A DNA stretch of 64,000 nucleotides from the NCBI RefSeq assembly GCF_947492555.1, contig NZ_CANLNE010000001.1, positions 372,001-436,000 of the forward strand, in the 5' to 3' direction. Shown one piece after another: positions 54,980-63,027 of this stretch (within the stretch, counting starts at the first letter, position 1; each line of letters opens with the position of its first letter). The translations under genes and the position numbers were made by a program. Under the pieces are notes generated by a model. That model saw nothing but the letters and a program-made list of their open reading frames with translations. It had not been told where the DNA came from and searched no databases. The stretch is from an uncultured Roseobacter sp. (GTDB taxonomy: Bacteria > Pseudomonadota > Alphaproteobacteria > Rhodobacterales > Rhodobacteraceae).

Positions 54980-55312
54980 GATTACTCCCCAAATGCGCGC
55001 TGTACTTGGGCCTACCTTAGCAAACCCCGGTCATTATCCCAGAAAAAAAAGCATGCATCTGTACACATTTAGTCGTAGACCCGTAAGCTGGTCGCCTTGC
55101 ATTTCCCCAACTCTCTGAATTACAGGGGCTTTAGCGATTTTGCATTTGATTGGCGTCGGTTGGACCTGCCCGTTCATACGGTGTGACCACCACGACCAGG
55201 CAGAGGTGAGGTCGATTCCGGTTTACGCCGCCTCTGTTTCCTGCCTTTTTGTGCGCCAGTGCTCTATATATAGAGTGGCGAGGATGGCATTGCGGCAGCC
55301 GCTGGGGGAGAG
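54980..55312. other. Divergent intergenic region with a 14-base palindrome
   Basis: This 333-base gap lies between the divergent DUF3305 gene and the ferredoxin-like gene, so it should carry promoters for both formate dehydrogenase transcripts. I see no gene. CTCTATATATAGAG at 55262-55275 is a perfect palindrome 38 bases before the ferredoxin-like start; it could be an operator or contain a -10 element. Its TATATA core is reminiscent of molybdate-responsive ModE sites but lacks their arms. Confidence 0.5.
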
Positions 55313-57268
55313 ATGACAAAAAAACTGGTGCTTTGTGATTGCCTTGGCAGTCAAACCATAGACGCCGACGCGATTGCGACTGCAACCGGTCTTGGATGCA
55401 CGAAACCTTTCACCCACGCCTGCGGCGCCCAGATCGCAGAGGTTGCGCAGCATCTGGCGGAGGATGGCGTGATGATCGCCTGTCAACAGGAAGCACCGCT
55501 GTTCAGGGAGTTGGCGGAAGAAGTTGAAGCCCCGGAGCCGCGTTTCGTTGATCTGCGCGACCGCGCGGGCTGGAGCGATGAGGCGGCAGATGCGGGGCCC
55601 AAAATGGCAGCGCTTGCCGCCGAAGCGATGCTGACCCATCCGCCGGAACGCACCCGCGACGTGATCTCCAACGGGGCCTGCCTGATCATCGGATCGGGCG
55701 AGATTACCCTTCAGGCTGCCCATGATCTGTCCGGCATTCTAGCGGTTACGCTGCTGACCCCTGCCCCGTTTGACACCGCGCCCGGTATGGCCTTCGACGT
55801 GGTCTGCGGCACACTGCGCCGCACCACTGGATCGCTGGGCCGGTTTGATATCCGCATTGACGGCTTTCGCCAGATCGTCGCCGGAGGGCGCGGTGCCGCC
55901 GATTGGACGCCTCCGCAGGACGGCGCGCTGAGTTCCTGTGACGTGATCCTCGATCTGAGCGGCGACACAGCGATCTTTCCCGCCCCGGAAAAGCGCGACG
56001 GGTATCTGCGCGCCGATCCGGGCAGCCAGACCGCCGTGGCCAAGGCGGTGCTGGATGCCTCGCAGATGATCGGCACCTTTGAAAAACCGCTCTACGTGCG
56101 TCTGGAAGAGCCACTCTGCGCCCATTCGCGCGCCGAGCAGCCCGCCTGTTCGAAATGCCTGAACATCTGCCCGACCGGTGCGATCACCTCGGCGGGGGAG
56201 CATGTGGCGATTGATCCGATGATCTGCGCGGGGTGCGGGGCCTGTGCGTCGCTCTGCCCCTCAGGCGCCATCACCTATGATGCGCCGCCGGTGGCTAATC
56301 TTTTTGCGCGGCTGAACACGCTGGCCAGCACCTATCGCAAGGCGGGCGGCACGGCCCCGCGCCTGCTGGTGCATGACGATGATTTCGGCGCGGAAATGAT
56401 CTCGCTCGCGGCACGATACGGTCGCGGATTGCCCGCCGATGTGATCCCCCTCTCGGTCTCCGCTCTGGCCAGCTTTGGCCACGCAGAAATGCTGGCGGCG
56501 TTGGCCTGTGGCTTTGCCCATGTATCCGTTCTGCTCGCCCCGCGCAGCGAGGGCGCGGTGCTGGAACAGGAACAATCGCTGGCCAATGCGATTTCCGGAC
56601 AGAAGAGCATCGCGCTTCTGGATGTATCGGACCCCGACGCGCTGAGCGATGCGTTATATTCAGACGCTCAAAGCGACGCGGTTCAGGAGCACATCCTGCC
56701 CCTTGGCAGCCGTCGTCAGGTCACCCGTCTTGCCGCCAAGGCCCTACAGCCAGAGGCGGAGGTCATCGCGCTTCCCGATGCCGCCCCCTATGGCGCGATC
56801 CTCGTGGATCAGGACGCCTGCACCCTCTGCCTCTCCTGTGTGTCACTCTGCCCGGCAGGCGCGCTTGGCGACAACCCGGACAAGCCGCAACTGCGCTTTC
56901 AGGAAGATGCCTGCCTGCAATGCGGTCTCTGCAGTAATATCTGCCCAGAAGATGCAATCACCCTGACGCCACAGCTGAACCTGACCGATGCCGCGTTTAC
57001 GCAAGTGGTGATGCATGAGGAAGAACCCTGTGCCTGCATCGAATGCGGCGCACTCTTCGGGTCCAAATCAACGGTCGAACGGATCAAGGAAAAGCTCGCC
57101 GGCAAACACGCGATGTTCGCCAATCCCGATACAATTCGCATGATCGAGATGTGTGACAACTGCCGGATACAGGCGCAGTACCATTCGCAAAACAACCCCT
57201 TCGCCGGGGGTGAGCGGCCTGCTGTGCGCACCACCGACGACTACCTGAGCAAGCGCAGGGATCACTGA
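55313..57268 (+). CDS. Multi-cluster 4Fe-4S protein of the formate dehydrogenase locus
   Basis: The 651-residue soluble protein begins with a cysteine-containing region (KLVLCDCLGSQ) and carries four ferredoxin-type motifs: CSKCLNICPTGAI (about 279), CAGCGACASLCPSGAI (about 304), CTLCLSCVSLCPAGAL (about 502) and CLQCGLCSNICPEDAI (about 533). Two further pairs, CACIECG and CDNC, lie near the C-terminus. It could hold at least four 4Fe-4S clusters and move electrons in the cytoplasm during assembly or to another acceptor. Homologues sit beside FDH3-type genes in many proteobacteria. No membrane segment is seen. Confidence 0.87.
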   Translation: MTKKLVLCDCLGSQTIDADAIATATGLGCTKPFTHACGAQIAEVAQHLAEDGVMIACQQEAPLFRELAEEVEAPEPRFVDLRDRAGWSDEAADAGPKMAALAAEAMLTHPPERTRDVISNGACLIIGSGEITLQAAHDLSGILAVTLLTPAPFDTAPGMAFDVVCGTLRRTTGSLGRFDIRIDGFRQIVAGGRGAADWTPPQDGALSSCDVILDLSGDTAIFPAPEKRDGYLRADPGSQTAVAKAVLDASQMIGTFEKPLYVRLEEPLCAHSRAEQPACSKCLNICPTGAITSAGEHVAIDPMICAGCGACASLCPSGAITYDAPPVANLFARLNTLASTYRKAGGTAPRLLVHDDDFGAEMISLAARYGRGLPADVIPLSVSALASFGHAEMLAALACGFAHVSVLLAPRSEGAVLEQEQSLANAISGQKSIALLDVSDPDALSDALYSDAQSDAVQEHILPLGSRRQVTRLAAKALQPEAEVIALPDAAPYGAILVDQDACTLCLSCVSLCPAGALGDNPDKPQLRFQEDACLQCGLCSNICPEDAITLTPQLNLTDAAFTQVVMHEEEPCACIECGALFGSKSTVERIKEKLAGKHAMFANPDTIRMIEMCDNCRIQAQYHSQNNPFAGGERPAVRTTDDYLSKRRDH

Positions 57269-57993
57269 AGTTGCAGCGGCGCGCCCAGATCCGCCGGGGC
57301 CACCCCGGACACATAGGCGAGGATCGCGTCGAGGTCGTCGACCGTCAGTTCGACCGGCACGATGGGCGACGGCAGGGTGGGATCAAACGGATCGGTCACG
57401 CCGTCGATCTGTGTGAAACTGGGGTGTGGATTAAGCAGGTGGAAGTTGGCAAACCTCTGATCCCAATCCTGCAGGCCGCGCAGCACCCGGAAAGACGGCG
57501 TCGACTCCATACCGTTCATCCTGTTGCTTTCATTGATCACGTGACAGCGCCCGCAGAGCGAGAGCGAGAGCACCTCACCCTTCCGCCTGTCACCGTCAAA
57601 GCTCACCTCCACCTCGACCGCCGCCTGCGTCAGCGCGGCGGAATAGGTCGTGCCATCCTCCGCTTTGAAGCTTTCGATCGTGCGCTTGCCCACATCGGAT
57701 TTCAGCCAGTCCAGAAACCGGACCGCGCGCGGGTCGCCATCATGCTCCAGCCCCCAGCGCTGCTCTGGCCCCCGAAACACCGCCGTTCCGCCGTCGGTGA
57801 ACCGCATCTCGGCCTCAGCCCCCGCACCAACACGGGTAATCCTGACGGAGGTTTTCAGCGAAAAACGCGGCACGATATAGGACGCCAACCCCGACGCCTC
57901 CAACGCCTCCGGCACGGCCAGCCGCAAATCCTCTGCACCGAGCGTGGTGGGCAGAAGGACAAGACAGGCAAGCGCCCCCAATATTCCCCGCAT
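57262..57993 (-). CDS. Mono-heme c-type cytochrome with a TupA-like remnant domain
   Basis: The start at 57993 gives 243 residues with a Sec signal (MRGILGALACLVLLPTTLGA). Residues 21-55 (EDLRLAVPEALEASGLASYI) match the start of the tungstate-binding protein encoded at 61508-62314 (EDIKLAVTTSFENSGLADVL). Residues 90-120 (AVRFLDWLKSD and following) resemble its last helix (AVQLEDWLTSP). The part between is much shorter than in TupA. A heme motif CGRCH (147-151) and a C-terminal helix (VDDLDAILAYVSG) make a mono-heme cytochrome c domain. It is periplasmic and could accept electrons near the formate dehydrogenase. The stop overlaps the convergent iron-sulfur gene. Confidence 0.8.
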   Translation of the reverse strand: MRGILGALACLVLLPTTLGAEDLRLAVPEALEASGLASYIVPRFSLKTSVRITRVGAGAEAEMRFTDGGTAVFRGPEQRWGLEHDGDPRAVRFLDWLKSDVGKRTIESFKAEDGTTYSAALTQAAVEVEVSFDGDRRKGEVLSLSLCGRCHVINESNRMNGMESTPSFRVLRGLQDWDQRFANFHLLNPHPSFTQIDGVTDPFDPTLPSPIVPVELTVDDLDAILAYVSGVAPADLGAPLQLQ

Positions 57994-58025
57994 ATCGCCC
58001 CTCCCGAGTTTTCCGCTGTTCAGAC

Positions 58026-58055
58026 AGCCTAGGCGGGCGCTCAATTCACCGTCAA
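58026..58055 (-). promoter_or_regulatory. Candidate sigma-70 promoter for the cytochrome gene
   Basis: On the minus strand TTGACG (58055-58050) and TAGGCT (58031-58026) are 18 bases apart, about 33 bases before the cytochrome c start codon. The match to the -35 element is good and to the -10 element fair. The same gap must also serve the divergent gene at 58090. Confidence 0.45.
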
Positions 58056-58089
58056 GTTTTCATCTCATCCGTAAAAAAGGACCCACCCC

Positions 58090-58287
58090 ATGTCAGAAGA
58101 CTTCAACATGTCGATGCGCAAATTCCTCAAACAGGTCGGCGTGACCTCGCAACAGGCCATCGAAGAGGCCATGCGCAATGCCGGGGATACCACGGGCAAA
58201 ACCTATGAGGCCAAGGTGGTGCTGACCATTGACGAGCTGGATATGGAACACGTCGTGACCGGGCAAATCTCTGGCGGGCAAGGATAA
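58090..58287 (+). CDS. DUF6494-type small protein
   Basis: The 65-residue cytoplasmic protein (MSMRKFLKQVGVTSQQAIEE, then KTYEAKVVLTIDELDMEHVV) is a small alpha/beta protein of a family I know as DUF6494, found beside Mrp-type ATPase and formate dehydrogenase genes. A stop codon directly abuts the ATG of the Mrp gene, so the two are coupled. The function is unknown. It is the first gene of a four-gene helper operon. Confidence 0.8.
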   Translation: MSEDFNMSMRKFLKQVGVTSQQAIEEAMRNAGDTTGKTYEAKVVLTIDELDMEHVVTGQISGGQG

Positions 58288-59355
58288 ATGAGCCTGACAC
58301 GTGACGCGGTTCTGGCCGCGCTGAAGGAGATCGAAGACCCGGTCAGCGGGTCCGACCTGATGTCTGCCGGGCTGATCAAGGCCTTGACCGTCGGGGACGC
58401 AGGCGCCGTGCGCTTTGTGATCGAAGTGCCGCCTTCGCAGGCCGATCTTTACGCGAAAGTCCAGAAGACGGCGGAGGCGGCGGTGCAGGCCCTGCCCGGC
58501 GTTGGCACCGTCTCGGTGGTTATGACCGCGCATAGCACGCCCTCCGCCCCGCCAGATCTGAAGCCGCAGAAAACCGCACCCAGCGGTCCGCAGAAGGTCC
58601 CCGGCATCGACCGGATCGTCGCCATTGCGTCCGGCAAGGGCGGCGTGGGCAAATCGACCATCTCGTCCAACATCGCCTGCGCGCTGGCCGCCGAAGGCCG
58701 CCGTGTCGGTTTGCTCGATGCCGACGTCTACGGCCCGTCACAACCCCGCATGCTGGGTGTCTCCGGTCGCCCCGCCTCGCCCGATGGCAAGACCATCCTG
58801 CCGATGCGCAATTTCGGCGTGACCATGATGTCAATCGGATTGATGACCAACGATGATCAGGCGACCGTCTGGCGCGGACCGATGCTGATGGGCGCGTTGC
58901 AGCAGATGATGAACCAGGTGCAATGGGGTGCGTTGGACGTGCTGATCGTCGATCTGCCCCCCGGCACCGGCGATGTTCAGATGACCCTGGCGCAAAAATT
59001 CCAGGTCGACGGGGCGATTGTCGTCTCCACCCCGCAGGACGTGGCGCTGCTGGACGCGCGCAAGGGCATCGACATGTTCAACCAGCTCGGCACGCCGATC
59101 CTTGGCATGATCGAGAACATGTCCACCCATATCTGTTCCAACTGCGGCCATGAAGAGCACGTCTTTGGCCATGGCGGCGTGGCGGCGGAGGCCGAAAGGC
59201 TCGGCGTGCCCCTGCTGGCGGAAATCCCGCTGCATCTGGACATCCGCATGGCGGCAGACGGCGGCGCGCCTATCGTGGTCTCCAAACCCGAAAGCCCGCA
59301 GGCAGAGGCGTTCCGCGCCGTGGCCCGTACCCTGATCGCCGACGGCAAGGCATGA
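58288..59355 (+). CDS. Mrp/NBP35-family iron-sulfur carrier ATPase
   Basis: The 355-residue protein has an N-terminal DUF59/MIP18-like region (VLAALKEIEDPVSGSDLMSA), a deviant Walker A motif ASGKGGVGKSTISSN (about 113-127), the switch DADVYGPSQPRML, VDLPPGTGDVQ, and the C-terminal ICSNCGHEE cysteine pair that holds a bridging 4Fe-4S cluster. Such ATPases insert or carry iron-sulfur clusters. In this locus it probably serves maturation of the formate dehydrogenase iron-sulfur proteins. It is a second, dedicated type in addition to the housekeeping Mrp expected elsewhere; that part is inference. Confidence 0.9.
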   Translation: MSLTRDAVLAALKEIEDPVSGSDLMSAGLIKALTVGDAGAVRFVIEVPPSQADLYAKVQKTAEAAVQALPGVGTVSVVMTAHSTPSAPPDLKPQKTAPSGPQKVPGIDRIVAIASGKGGVGKSTISSNIACALAAEGRRVGLLDADVYGPSQPRMLGVSGRPASPDGKTILPMRNFGVTMMSIGLMTNDDQATVWRGPMLMGALQQMMNQVQWGALDVLIVDLPPGTGDVQMTLAQKFQVDGAIVVSTPQDVALLDARKGIDMFNQLGTPILGMIENMSTHICSNCGHEEHVFGHGGVAAEAERLGVPLLAEIPLHLDIRMAADGGAPIVVSKPESPQAEAFRAVARTLIADGKA

Positions 59356-60056
59356 GCGGCGCGCAATTCCCGCCACTCTTCTCGGGTCTCGTGACCGCCG
59401 GGGCGGATCCGTTCCCTGTTGCCTGTGAGGAGGCAACCAAGGGCTGTGATGCGGGGCTGGTGACCTATGACATCGCGCCGGATCGGCTGCGTGCGGCGAT
59501 TGTCTTTGCCCCTGAGATTTCCCTGCGTGATGCGATGGTCATGCTGCCGGTCTGCGGGGTCGGATTTCAGAACGCCTTTGGCGCGCTGGCCCCGCCGGAA
59601 GTGTCCGTACATCTGGATTGGAACGGTGGCCTGCGGCTCAATGGTGCGCGCTGCGGCACGCTTCAGGCGGCAGCGGCCCCGGGTGATCCCGACAGCGCGC
59701 CGGATTGGCTGGTGATCGGGCTCGACCTCACGCTCTGGTCGGATCAGGAAGAGACCGGCACCACGCCCGACGTGACCTCGCTCAATGCCGAGGGCTGCAG
59801 CGAGGTGGACCCAATGGAATTGCTCGAAGCCTGGGTGCGGCACACGCTGGTCTGGATCAACCGCTGGGACGATGAGGGGGTGAAACCGGTACACACCGAA
59901 TGGACCGGGCTGGCCCATGGCATTGGCAAAGAAATCACCCTGCAGGGCACAACCGGCACCTTCCGCGGCATTGACGAAACCTTTGGTTTACTGTTGCAGC
60001 AGGACGCGGGCTCGACAATCATACCGCTCACCAGCACCTTGAGGGAGATGTTATGA
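59352..60056 (+). CDS. Biotin/lipoate ligase-like protein (DUF4444 C-terminus)
   Basis: The 234-residue protein begins with LFSGLVTAGADPFPVACEEA and VTYDIAPDRLRAAIVFAPE, the fold start of biotin/lipoate protein ligase-like proteins, and ends with a domain (GLAHGIGKEITLQGTTGTFR) of the DUF4444 type. The usual catalytic lysine block of lipoate ligases is not clear, so it may bind rather than ligate. It overlaps both neighbours by four bases, making it a fixed member of the helper operon. Its role in formate dehydrogenase assembly is undetermined. Confidence 0.75.
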   Translation: MSGAQFPPLFSGLVTAGADPFPVACEEATKGCDAGLVTYDIAPDRLRAAIVFAPEISLRDAMVMLPVCGVGFQNAFGALAPPEVSVHLDWNGGLRLNGARCGTLQAAAAPGDPDSAPDWLVIGLDLTLWSDQEETGTTPDVTSLNAEGCSEVDPMELLEAWVRHTLVWINRWDDEGVKPVHTEWTGLAHGIGKEITLQGTTGTFRGIDETFGLLLQQDAGSTIIPLTSTLREML

Positions 60057-60547
60057 AACTGGCCCGCGCCATTCATTTCGACGACAGCGACACCCGCGTC
60101 TTTCACAGCCCCGCGCGCACCGGCGAATGGTGCATTTCCGGCGGGTTCGAGTTTTCCAATTGGTCTGACGGCGATCTGACAGGCAAGGCGAAACAGGCTT
60201 TCACCAACGGCTGGATGGGCGTGGAAACCTTTGGCCGCGCGAGCTTTGTCGCCGTCACCCAGATCGAGGAGAGTGAGCGCGATGCGATTGCCACCGCCCT
60301 CGCCCAGCATTTCGTGGACATCTACGGCGCCCCGTCGGTCGAGGCGGCAATGGGAGTGGCGATGGAAGAGATCAACCAGATGGTGGAGCTCTGTGAGGAT
60401 CAGGACTTCAACACGCTGCTGACCGTCACGCGCGAGCTGACCGAGGCGGGCGTGAAGGAAAGCTACCGGATGATCGAACCACAGGACGCCGGCATCGAGC
60501 AGTTCGCCATCCACGGGTCCCTCGATGACGAACCACATCAGCACTAG
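60053..60547 (+). CDS. DUF6505-type protein
   Basis: The 164-residue protein (MKLARAIHFDDSDTRVFHSP, then GEWCISGGFEFSNW and the helical block HFVDIYGAPSVEAAMGVAMEE) is a soluble protein of a family I know as DUF6505, which always follows the biotin/lipoate-ligase-like gene. No catalytic motif is visible. It ends the helper operon, just before a good terminator. Confidence 0.78.
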   Translation: MKLARAIHFDDSDTRVFHSPARTGEWCISGGFEFSNWSDGDLTGKAKQAFTNGWMGVETFGRASFVAVTQIEESERDAIATALAQHFVDIYGAPSVEAAMGVAMEEINQMVELCEDQDFNTLLTVTRELTEAGVKESYRMIEPQDAGIEQFAIHGSLDDEPHQH

Positions 60548-60662
60548 GCGACGTTCGGAAAATCTCGTTGGCGAAGGGAATCATCAGTGCCGCCAGATAT
60601 CCCTGATCTGTGAGAGAGCCATGCGGAATAAGTTGCCGTTCCCTGGTGTTGCAGATGAGGAG

Positions 60663-60700
60663 AGCTGGCCCATCCAAGGGCAGGCCAGCTAGAGCTTTTT
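60663..60700 (+). terminator. Intrinsic terminator of the formate dehydrogenase helper operon
   Basis: AGCTGGCC (60663-60670) pairs with GGCCAGCT (60683-60690), followed by AGAGCTTTTT. The hairpin ends the plus-strand operon 116 bases after its last stop. It also lies beyond the end of the convergent acetyltransferase gene, but no T-run is present for that direction. Confidence 0.75.
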
Positions 60701-60704
60701 GGGT

Positions 60705-61166
60705 TCAGCCAAGTGATTTCCAGAAGACGATTTTATCATCTCCAGCCGCCCAGAAATCCCTGATACGGGCTTCCTCAGCGTAGCCGTTTTTGCGGTAAAA
60801 GTCGCGTGTCGGTGCGAAGTCGTCCGCGCCTGACGTGTCGGCGATCAAGATGCGTTGTCCGCGCGCCTTAAGTTCCTCCTCCAGATGCTTGGCGATAGAA
60901 CTACCGCAACCGCCGCCCTGCTCTGTTGGCAAAACTGCGATAGCAAGCATGTTCCATGCGCCTTCTGCTAATTCCTCCGGCACCGCATAGCAGAAACCAA
61001 CGGGTTTGCCCTCGATTTCACATGTCAGCCAGATATCGGAGCTTTCGTCATCAGATAGAAAGTCCCTCACCATATTAGGCAGCATTTCACTTGGAAACAG
61101 CTGTGTGCCCTTAAGTACCTCCTGCAAGGCGGGGATATCGTCATGTTTTGTTGGTCGTATTTTCAT
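60705..61166 (-). CDS. GNAT-family N-acetyltransferase
   Basis: The 153-residue protein is a single GNAT domain: IRPTKHDDIPALQEVL at the N-terminus, the acetyl-CoA loop AIAVLPTEQGGGCGSSIAKHL (Q/RxxGxG/A motif), and the final RDFYRKNGYAEEARI block. The substrate is unknown. The DNA looks more AT-rich than its neighbours and the gene is monocistronic, flanked by gene-free stretches, so it may have been acquired separately. Confidence 0.85.
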   Translation of the reverse strand: MKIRPTKHDDIPALQEVLKGTQLFPSEMLPNMVRDFLSDDESSDIWLTCEIEGKPVGFCYAVPEELAEGAWNMLAIAVLPTEQGGGCGSSIAKHLEEELKARGQRILIADTSGADDFAPTRDFYRKNGYAEEARIRDFWAAGDDKIVFWKSLG

Positions 61167-61507
61167 TGATCATTCGTCTTTCTAAGTGTCGCCATGTGAG
61201 CGAAAACGCTCGACATAACGGAGGCACAGCCCGTATCGCTGTCACTGTTTCAGTGGTGTTTTGAGTGTTCACGGGCCATGCGAAAACGAGCCTGACGCGG
61301 TCTGCGCATGCTCTATGTGGCGTGATCGTCCTGTCGTTCAGGACTTAGCGGTTTCCCGCAATCGTAAACATAAATTCTCCATCGCCTGACTTACTTGCCA
61401 AGCATAAGTGAGAGTTATCAGCTGGAACAATGGCAATCAAGCTTGGTGGGCTGGGCTCCAAGCGGTCACTGCGTTCAATTCATCGCCCTGACCGCTCGGA
61501 CGCCTGT
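61167..61507. other. Intergenic region between acetyltransferase and tupA
   Basis: This 341-base stretch has no convincing gene; an open frame at 61430-61960 (plus) is mostly the reverse shadow of tupA. It is less GC-rich than average. AGCGGTCA (61461-61468) and TGACCGCT (61489-61496) form an inverted repeat with a 20-base loop just past the tupA stop, which could be a transcription end for the tungstate operon, but no T-run follows. The acetyltransferase promoter must lie near 61170-61250. Confidence 0.4.
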
Positions 61508-62314
61508 TCACTCCGGTTTCGCGTTAAAGATAAAAAGCGTCTCACCATTGATGGTGTAGCCATTGATCAGATCCGCAGCACGCGGACTGGTCAGCCAGTC
61601 TTCCAGTTGCACGGCCAGATCATTGCGCACATGGGCGTGTTTTTCGGGGTTCACGGCCAGAAAAGCGTATTGATTGAAGAGCGCTGCATCGCCCGCGTAG
61701 AGCAGATCAAGATCCGCCTTGTTGCCAAAGTTGAGCCAGCTGGCGCGATCGGCCAGAATATAGGCGTCAAGGCCCGCCGCTGTGTTGAGGCTCGCGCCCA
61801 TACCCGCGCCTACCGCCCGGTACCATTCGCCGAAGGTGTCAGGGTCCAGATCAGCCGCGCGCCAGAGGGCGATTTCCTTTTTGTGGGTGCCGCTGTCATC
61901 GCCGCGACTGACAAAGGCGGGTTTGACGACGCCGATACGTTTGAGGGCCTCGGCGGCTGACCCCGCCTGTGCCACGCCAGCCGGATCCCCCTTAGGCCCG
62001 ATGAAGACAAAATCATTATACATGATCTCGCGCCGGTAGGTGCCATGACCTTCGGCCACGAATTTCTCCTCCGCCGTGCGGGAGTGCACTAGGATTGCAT
62101 CCACATCCCCCGCCTCTCCCAGCCGCAGGGCCTGGCCGGTGCCAACCACAAGCAATTGCACATCCAGGTCAAGGTCTTCCTTGATGGCCGGTAACAGCAC
62201 ATCCGCCAGGCCAGAGTTTTCAAATGAGGTGGTCACGGCCAGTTTGATGTCTTCTGCCAGTGCGGCAGTGCCTAGAAAAACCGTTGTTAAAAGTGCTGCG
62301 ATGCGCGTCATCAT
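61508..62314 (-). CDS. tupA: Tungstate ABC transporter substrate-binding protein
   Basis: The 268-residue protein has a Sec signal peptide (MMTRIAALLTTVFLGTAALA) and the TupA/WtpA-like binding fold: EDIKLAVTTSFENSGLADVL, DVDAILVHSRTAEEKFVAEG with YRREIMYNDFVFIG, SRGDDSGTHKKEIALW and AYILADRASWL. The TTS, RGDDSGT and ADR blocks are tungstate-binding hallmarks. It delivers tungstate to the permease encoded upstream. The start overlaps the ATPase stop. The nearby formate dehydrogenase is a likely user of the metal. Confidence 0.92.
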   Translation of the reverse strand: MMTRIAALLTTVFLGTAALAEDIKLAVTTSFENSGLADVLLPAIKEDLDLDVQLLVVGTGQALRLGEAGDVDAILVHSRTAEEKFVAEGHGTYRREIMYNDFVFIGPKGDPAGVAQAGSAAEALKRIGVVKPAFVSRGDDSGTHKKEIALWRAADLDPDTFGEWYRAVGAGMGASLNTAAGLDAYILADRASWLNFGNKADLDLLYAGDAALFNQYAFLAVNPEKHAHVRNDLAVQLEDWLTSPRAADLINGYTINGETLFIFNAKPE

Positions 62315-63027
62315 GCGATGATGTCTCCTCTGAAGAATGCCTGCAATTCGGCGGTCTGCGGCGCGCTGAAGAAATCCGACGCGGGACCCCTTTCATGCAC
62401 GACGCCATGCAACATGAAGAGTGCATCACCCGCGAGACGTCTGGCTTGACCCAGATCATGTGTGGTCATGATTATGCGGGTTTTTTCGGCAAGCGCGGTC
62501 TGCAGGATGCTTTCGATATCGCGCGTCGAGGCGCCGTCCAGATTTGCACAGGGTTCGTCCAGAAACAGCACATCCGGTTTGCGGATCAGGGCGCGCGCCA
62601 GCGCAAGCTTCTGTTTCTCCCCGCCCGAAAGCCGCGTGGCCTGAAGTCCCATCCGTGCCTCCAGCCCGATCCGTCGGGCCCAGTGGTTCACGCGGGTCTC
62701 GATCTCCGCGCGGGGCGTCGCGATCAGTTGCAACGGATAGCGCAGATTGTCGGCCACCGTGCGCCGCAACATGATCGGGGTCTGAAAGACATAAGCCTGA
62801 CGGTGACGTGCCTCTTCCTCGGCCACGGCCCATGTCGCACTACCGTCGCTCAGCCGTTCCACCCCATGCATGACCCGCAGCAAGGTGGTCTTGCCGCTGC
62901 CGTTGGGACCCACGATCATGGTCAGCCCCTCCGGATGCAGGGTCAGATTCACCGGCCCCAACAGGCGCTTGCCGCGTCGGCGCACCGCGACATCCTTGAG
63001 GGTCAGGGGCAACATCCTGCTCACCAC
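62311..63027 (-). CDS. tupC: Tungstate ABC transporter ATPase
   Basis: The 238-residue protein (GTG at 63027; an ATG at 63015 is possible) is an ABC ATPase with Walker A GPNGSGKTT, signature RLSGGEKQKLALARAL, Walker B DVLFLDEPCANLD and the switch histidine in TTHDLGQAR. It powers the TupB permease dimer. Its start overlaps the permease stop by seven bases and its stop overlaps the tupA start. Confidence 0.9.
   Translation of the reverse strand: MVSRMLPLTLKDVAVRRRGKRLLGPVNLTLHPEGLTMIVGPNGSGKTTLLRVMHGVERLSDGSATWAVAEEEARHRQAYVFQTPIMLRRTVADNLRYPLQLIATPRAEIETRVNHWARRIGLEARMGLQATRLSGGEKQKLALARALIRKPDVLFLDEPCANLDGASTRDIESILQTALAEKTRIIMTTHDLGQARRLAGDALFMLHGVVHERGPASDFFSAPQTAELQAFFRGDIIA

Noticed and set aside
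61430-61960. Plus-strand open frame at the tupA end as a gene or transposase remnant
   Set aside because: Most of it is the mirror of tupA; the short unique beginning shows no transposase pattern or inverted-repeat ends.
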